NCBI GenBank assembly: GCA_035995185.1
Contig: DASYKT010000012.1
Coordinates: forward strand, 1 to 64,000
Reading direction: 5' to 3'
DNA: 64,000 bases
Source: DASYKT01 sp035995185
GTDB taxonomy: Bacteria > Acidobacteriota > Blastocatellia > Pyrinomonadales > Pyrinomonadaceae
In this document: positions 60,154-64,000 of the stretch, piece after piece
Layout of the letters: the number at the start of each line of letters is the position of its first letter
Position numbering within the stretch: position 1 is the first letter of the stretch
Made by a program: the position numbers and the translations under genes
The notes under the pieces: generated by a model
What the model was told of the DNA's origin: nothing
The model's input: only the letters and a program-made list of their open reading frames with translations
The model's database searches: none

Positions 60154-61041
60154 ATGGAACGTAAAACCGCAGACGAATACCCGCAGGAGTTATTGGACCT
60201 TTTTCACGAGTACCAGCACGGCGATATGGACCGCCGGTCGTTCTTAAATCATGCGGCCAGGTTTGCCGTCGGCGGGCTGACGGTCGCGGCGATCTTTGAG
60301 AGCCTGACCCCAAACTACGCCTGGGCGCAGACCGTGCCAAAGGACGACAAGGACCTCAAAGTAGGCTACGAGACCGTGGACTCGCCCGCCGGCAACGGCT
60401 CTATCAAGGGCTACCTGGCGCGTCCCGCCAAGGGCAAAAAGTTTCCCGCCGTGCTCGTCATTCACGAAAATCGCGGCCTTAATCCATATATCGAAGACGT
60501 GGCGCGCCGCCTGGCCAAGGCCGGTTACATGGCGTTTGCCCCGGACGGGCTGACCTCCGTCGGCGGCTATCCCGGCAATGACGAGGCGGGCGCGGCGGCC
60601 TTTCGCACGGTAGACGGCAAGAAGATGACCGAGGATTTTGTCGCCGCGGCCAAGTGGCTCAAAGCGCGGCCCGACAGTAAAGGTAAACTAGGCGCGGTCG
60701 GTTTCTGCTTTGGCGGGGGAATGGTCAACCAGCTGGCTGTCCGGCTCGGCAGCGACCTTAATGCCGGCGTCGCCTTCTACGGACGCCAGGCCGGCGCCGA
60801 CGACGTGCCAAAGATCATGGCGCCGCTGATGCTGCATTACGCCGGCAACGATCAGGGCGTCAACGCGGGCATCCCGGCCTATGAGGCGGCCTTAAAAGCT
60901 AACAACAAAAAATACGAGCTCTTTATGTACGACGGCAAGCAGCACGGCTTTCATAACGACACTACGCCGCGCTTCGATGCCGAAGCCGCCAAACTGGCCT
61001 GGGACCGCACACTCGAATTCTTTAAAAAGAATCTCAAGTGA
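60154..61041 (+). CDS. Dienelactone-hydrolase-family enzyme with Tat-like signal
   Basis: A 295-residue protein with AAAGGGGAG before the ATG. Residues 26-58 (MDRRSFLNHAARFAVGG ... NYAWAQ) form a twin-arginine-type signal with RR27-28. The mature enzyme has HENRG with the catalytic Glu105, GFCFGGG with nucleophile Cys185, a late YAGNDQGVN Asp region and KQHGFHND with the His. Dienelactone hydrolases open cyclic esters; many exported relatives have unclear substrates. The Tat signal implies folding before export, which is unusual for this family and worth noting. It is followed by the SRPBCC gene about 90 bp on, same strand. Confidence 0.87.
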   Translation: MERKTADEYPQELLDLFHEYQHGDMDRRSFLNHAARFAVGGLTVAAIFESLTPNYAWAQTVPKDDKDLKVGYETVDSPAGNGSIKGYLARPAKGKKFPAVLVIHENRGLNPYIEDVARRLAKAGYMAFAPDGLTSVGGYPGNDEAGAAAFRTVDGKKMTEDFVAAAKWLKARPDSKGKLGAVGFCFGGGMVNQLAVRLGSDLNAGVAFYGRQAGADDVPKIMAPLMLHYAGNDQGVNAGIPAYEAALKANNKKYELFMYDGKQHGFHNDTTPRFDAEAAKLAWDRTLEFFKKNLK

Positions 61042-61128
61042 TCGGCTAATTGGAATAGTTCGGCATGCGGAGTACAGGGTCTATTTACAATAAATTCTAT
61101 TTGATTTATCAAGGAGGTTAAAGCAATT

Positions 61129-61578
61129 ATGGGTGGAAATACGGTCAAATTTCATCGTGTGCTTCGGGCCAAACCGGAGAGAGTTTACAAGGCGTTCATC
61201 GACGCCGATGCGATGGCGAAATGGCTGCCGCCGAACGGTTTTACCGGCAAGGTCCACGAGATGGATGCAAAGGTAGGCGGCGGGTATAAAATGTCTTTCA
61301 CAAATTTTTCGACCGGCCAGAGCCACTCGTTCGGGGGCGAATTTCTGGAACTCGTCGAAAATGAACGGATCCGCTATACGGACAAGTTCGACGATCCGAA
61401 TTTAGCTGGGGAAATGGAAACGACGGTTACCATCACAAAGGTTTCCGTCGGCACGGAATTGAACATCGTGCAGACAGGGATCCCGGAAATGATCCCTGTC
61501 GATGGGTGTTATCTCGGCTGGCAGGAGTCGCTGAAACTTTTGACCCTGCTGGTCGAAGCCGAAATACCGGACATGTAG
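61129..61578 (+). CDS. SRPBCC/AHSA1-type ligand-binding protein
   Basis: The 149-residue protein has RVLRAKPERVYKAFIDADAMAKWLPP, the typical first helix-and-strand of AHSA1-like SRPBCC proteins. GGGYKMSFTNFSTGQSHSFGGEFLELVENERIRYTDKF follows, then the final long helix WQESLKLLTLLVEAEIP. These helix-grip proteins bind small hydrophobic ligands or act as partners; no enzyme residue is apparent. AAGGAGG lies about 14 bp before the ATG. It follows the dienelactone hydrolase and may share a transcript. Confidence 0.85.
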   Translation: MGGNTVKFHRVLRAKPERVYKAFIDADAMAKWLPPNGFTGKVHEMDAKVGGGYKMSFTNFSTGQSHSFGGEFLELVENERIRYTDKFDDPNLAGEMETTVTITKVSVGTELNIVQTGIPEMIPVDGCYLGWQESLKLLTLLVEAEIPDM

Positions 61579-61599
61579 AGGCCGTCGGGTGAAGTCCTA

Positions 61600-61855
61600 A
61601 AAACCGCGTAGCGGTATTCGTGGGTTTTAACCCACGGTATGAGGCCAAATGGACCACGCCGTCGCATCGCGACGATTGATTTTTTTCATCCGTCGCTCGC
61701 GCGACGTGTCTTGTTTTCTTAACGTTCCCGTGGGTTAAAACCCACGGCTACATTCAACCTATCGCTCCGCGATGAGCGTGCTATCCGTCACCGTGTTTTT
61801 GGTGTGCTTCGTGGTTAATTATCAAACTTAGACCACGAAACACACCAAAAACACG
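61600..61855. repeat. Cluster of palindromes in the gap before the DinB gene
   Basis: Two copies of a CGTGGGTTTTAACCCACGG-type palindrome (61619-61637 and 61729-61747) flank a CGTCGCATCGCGACG hairpin. A third pair, CGTGTTTTTGGTGTGCTTCG (61792) and CGAAACACACCAAAAACACG (to 61855), differs at one position over 24 bp. No gene is present. Confidence 0.75.
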
Positions 61856-61888
61856 AAACTCTGCTAACTAGGCAAACTCTGTTGATCT

Positions 61889-62407
61889 ATGCAATTCAAT
61901 CTTGAAGAAGCCATTGAAATTCTCTCGCAGACGCCAGCAACTCTAAAAGCAATGCTGGGCAATTTTTCCGAAGACTGGACCGGCGGCGGAAGCGAAAACG
62001 ATTGGAGTCCTTACGATATCGTCGGGCATCTGATCCACGGCGAAAAAACCGATTGGGTCCCGCGCGCAAAGATCATTCTCGCGCAGGGTGAAAACCGCAC
62101 CTTTACTCCCTTCAACCGCCTGGCGCAATTTGAAAATTCGCGAGGCAAAATGCTCGCCGAATTATTGGACGAATTCGAAGCCCTGCGCAGCGAGAATCTG
62201 ATGCGGCTCGAAGCGATGAACATCACGCCGGAAAAACTCTCGCTCAAAGGCACGCATCCCGAACTGGGCGAGGTCGACCTCAGGCAGCTGCTTTCCACCT
62301 GGGTGGTTCACGATCTTAACCATCTTCGCCAGATCGTAAAATTCATGGCGATGAAATATTCGGATAACGTCGGGCCGTGGACGCAGTACCTGCTGATCCT
62401 GCAATAG
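61889..62407 (+). CDS. DinB-family protein
   Basis: The 172-residue helical protein has the DinB/YfiT fold signs: ATLKAMLGNFSEDWT, then WSPYDIVGHLIHGEKTDWVPRAKIIL with the first metal His (GHLIHG), and VVHDLNHLRQIVKF with the two late His ligands (H-x3-H). DinB family members are metal-dependent and include thiol (bacillithiol, mycothiol) transferases; the exact reaction is unknown. The start is ATG 61889, with no strong ribosome site. It stands alone between repeat clusters. Confidence 0.86.
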   Translation: MQFNLEEAIEILSQTPATLKAMLGNFSEDWTGGGSENDWSPYDIVGHLIHGEKTDWVPRAKIILAQGENRTFTPFNRLAQFENSRGKMLAELLDEFEALRSENLMRLEAMNITPEKLSLKGTHPELGEVDLRQLLSTWVVHDLNHLRQIVKFMAMKYSDNVGPWTQYLLILQ

Positions 62408-62412
62408 TGATC

Positions 62413-62560
62413 CGGGCAGAAACCAAGGGAGTTATGGAACGTGCTCTTGATAGTCATGAGTCTATTGAGTCTATTGAGTCAAAGATGACTCTCTAAACTC
62501 GACTGACTCACTGGACCTCGATAGACTGTTTTACACGCTCTAACTGCTTGGTTTCTGCCT
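62413..62560. mobile_element. ~148-bp element with ~20-bp terminal inverted repeats
   Basis: Left end GGGCAGAAACCAAGGGAGTT and right end AACTGCTTGGTTTCTGCCT are imperfect inverted repeats. The inside has GAGTCTATT direct repeats and a GACTGACTCA / TGAGTC pair. Non-coding. It fills the gap between the DinB and desaturase genes. Confidence 0.6.
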
Positions 62561-62648
62561 ATTTATACCTATTACAAAACTCTTACAATTGCTTGTCTAT
62601 AAACCTGTTACGCTTATAGTGGAAAGTATTTCACTCATAAGAGGTTTA

Positions 62649-63509
62649 ATGGATAACGTAATCTCGATAGATCGTAATAAAGGAATTAATTGGTTGACGG
62701 CGTCGCTGATCACCATTTTTCATATATTCGCCGTTTGGGCATTATTTAATTTTAGCTGGGTAAATTTATTGTCGCTGGTGGTGACCTGCTGGATCGCCAA
62801 CAGCCTCGGGATCGGCGTGGGTTTTCACCGGCTGATGACGCACCGCGGATTTAAGACGCCGCGCTGGCTGGAAAGAACTCTGGCCGTTTTCGGAATGCTC
62901 GCGCTGCAGGGTTCGCCCCTGGCCTGGGTCACCACGCACCGCATCCATCACAAATTTACCGAGACCGACAAAGATCCGCACAGCCCGCGCACCGGCGGCT
63001 TCTGGGCGCACATTGGCTGGGTGCTGGTCGGTACTTCACAATGGCACAGCAAAGCGACAGTCAAGAGATACGTGCCCGACCTGATGAAGGACAATTTCAT
63101 CGTCAACGTCTCAAAAGTTTACTGGGTAACGTCTTTTGTCCTGGGCGGAATTCTGCTTTTGATCGGCGGCTGGCAGATGGTGCTCTGGGGAATTTTCCTG
63201 CGCACGGTTTTTGGCTGGCACACGACCTGGCTGGTAAATTCGGCCACGCATATGTGGGGCTCGCGCCGTTTTGAAACCCGCGACGATTCGACCAACAACG
63301 GTTTGATCGCCGTGCTTTCCTTCGGCGAAGGCTGGCACAACAATCATCACGCGCATCCGACCTCGGCCCGTCACGGCCTGGCCTGGTACGAATTCGATCA
63401 AAACTGGATCACCATCAAGGCTTTCGAAAAACTGGGCTGGGCCACCGAGATCAAAGCCATCAGCCTGGAAAAAGAAGCCGAAGAGATCGGCCTGCAGGAA
63501 GCGGCCTGA
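62649..63509 (+). CDS. Membrane fatty-acid (acyl-lipid/acyl-CoA) desaturase
   Basis: ATG 62649, with GAGGTTT just upstream, gives a 286-residue enzyme. It carries the three His boxes of type-1 membrane desaturases: H60RLMTH65, H97RIHH101 and H230NNHH234. Four hydrophobic helices surround them (about 15-55, 76-92, 160-180, 183-200). It introduces a double bond, commonly delta-9, into acyl chains using a di-iron centre, and so tunes membrane fluidity. It belongs to the SCD/DesC-like group. A histidine kinase begins 112 bp further on the same strand. There is a temperature-regulation parallel in other bacteria, but no link is shown here. Confidence 0.93.
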   Translation: MDNVISIDRNKGINWLTASLITIFHIFAVWALFNFSWVNLLSLVVTCWIANSLGIGVGFHRLMTHRGFKTPRWLERTLAVFGMLALQGSPLAWVTTHRIHHKFTETDKDPHSPRTGGFWAHIGWVLVGTSQWHSKATVKRYVPDLMKDNFIVNVSKVYWVTSFVLGGILLLIGGWQMVLWGIFLRTVFGWHTTWLVNSATHMWGSRRFETRDDSTNNGLIAVLSFGEGWHNNHHAHPTSARHGLAWYEFDQNWITIKAFEKLGWATEIKAISLEKEAEEIGLQEAA

Positions 63510-63621
63510 TCTTTTATATATAACCTAAACCGGGTTTTTGCTTTATAGGCAAAGCCTATGCAAATGAAGGAAAACGCTCGCGCGATTTTTCCTTTTTTGC
63601 TTTAGGCCTTAAATTCTTTAT

Positions 63622-64000
63622 ATGCGCGTAACCGGCCGTCGAAAATCCTGGATATTTTTTCTCGTGCTGGGTATTTGTCTGACGGTCCTGGCCGTTGCGC
63701 TCTATGTCGGCTGGATCCTGCTCAGTCTCGAACAGATCGTCTTCCTCGTTCTCGGCATTATCTTTTTCGCGCTGGTCATCACCGGGCTTATTCTCAACAC
63801 CCTTTTCCTCATCCGCGAGATCCGCCGCAACGAGCAGCACAATGCTTTTCTCAATGCCGTTACGCACGAATTAAAAACGCCCATCGCCTCGATCCGGCTG
63901 TATCTTGAAACTCTGCAAAAACACGATGTTCCGCCGGAAAAACAGCAGGAGTTTTATGGCATAATGCTCACCGACAGCGACCGCCTGCTAAACACCGTCG
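63622..64000 (+). CDS. Sensor histidine kinase, N-terminal part (runs off window)
   Basis: From ATG 63622 the frame stays open to the window end (126 residues visible). Two membrane helices (about 10-33 and 38-64) with only a few residues between them lead straight into a dimerisation/phospho-acceptor domain. The H-box is NAVTHELKTPIAS with His82. The extracytoplasmic loop is almost absent, so this kinase would sense within the membrane or through a partner. It lies downstream of the desaturase, which hints at lipid or temperature sensing but does not prove it. The ATP-binding part is beyond the window. Confidence 0.9.
   Translation, partial: MRVTGRRKSWIFFLVLGICLTVLAVALYVGWILLSLEQIVFLVLGIIFFALVITGLILNTLFLIREIRRNEQHNAFLNAVTHELKTPIASIRLYLETLQKHDVPPEKQQEFYGIMLTDSDRLLNTV

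Overview
The window looks like chromosomal DNA of a Gram-negative bacterium, most probably an Acidobacteriota member of the Blastocatellia/Pyrinomonadaceae type. This is an inference from gene content, not from a marker gene. The clues are large secreted TPR-CHAT proteins, an RHS protein paired with an FG-GAP repeat protein carrying DYDGDGK-type repeats, a second CHRD plus FG-GAP protein, a Cys-rich DUF6289-like peptide, futalosine-pathway menaquinone genes (mqnA, mqnC), and intergenic spaces full of short palindromic elements. Many proteins have signal peptides, a lipoprotein signal or a Tat-like signal, as expected for a diderm cell.

Region 1 (1-5.5 kb) is accessory. A truncated tyrosine integrase faces a truncated FRG-domain gene, which runs into a DUF262 gene. 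Then come a membrane protein, a secreted DNA/RNA nuclease broken by a one-base frameshift in its DRGH active-site motif, a SRAP (YedK-like) abasic-site protein and endonuclease III.

Region 2 (5.5-21.9 kb) is the most striking. Four tandem paralogous genes encode secreted proteins with a PPC-like beta domain, TPR arrays and a C-terminal CHAT caspase-like protease with an intact His/Cys dyad. Divergent from them are a CHASE2 membrane protein and a FecR-like/TPR protein. The whole block lies between two ~190 bp imperfect direct repeats. Each repeat ends in a tRNA 3'-end fragment, and the spacing inside the two repeats is identical, so the block looks like an integrated island.

Region 3 (22-31 kb) holds envelope and surface genes: two small exported proteins, a 1.8-kilo-residue RHS protein with a polyglutamine tract, an FG-GAP protein just upstream of it, and a short proline-rich peptide.

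Region 4 (31-42.7 kb) is a DNA-maintenance neighbourhood. On the minus strand it carries a ferritin-like protein, a histone H1-like Lys/Ala-rich protein, two unrecognised proteins, an ATP-dependent DNA ligase, and a primase-polymerase fused to a HAD phosphatase. A stand-alone LigD-type 3'-phosphoesterase lies about 6 kb away. These parts resemble a LigD repair enzyme split into separate genes, with no Ku gene in view. An ankyrin lipoprotein, a divergent TrpD and a PD-(D/E)XK-like unknown protein are interspersed.

Region 5 (42.7-64 kb) is mostly metabolic and housekeeping: hydrolases, a histidine phosphatase, a methyltransferase, a GlcD-type oxidase, an M48 peptidase, an alkyltransferase-like repair protein, an MBL-fold hydrolase, a cyclase, GNAT, MqnA, MqnC, a dienelactone hydrolase, SRPBCC and DinB proteins, a fatty-acid desaturase, and the start of a sensor histidine kinase at the right edge. 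Between genes there are at least seven families of small terminal-inverted-repeat or palindromic elements, several in multiple copies, and three heptamer tandem arrays that abut stop codons.
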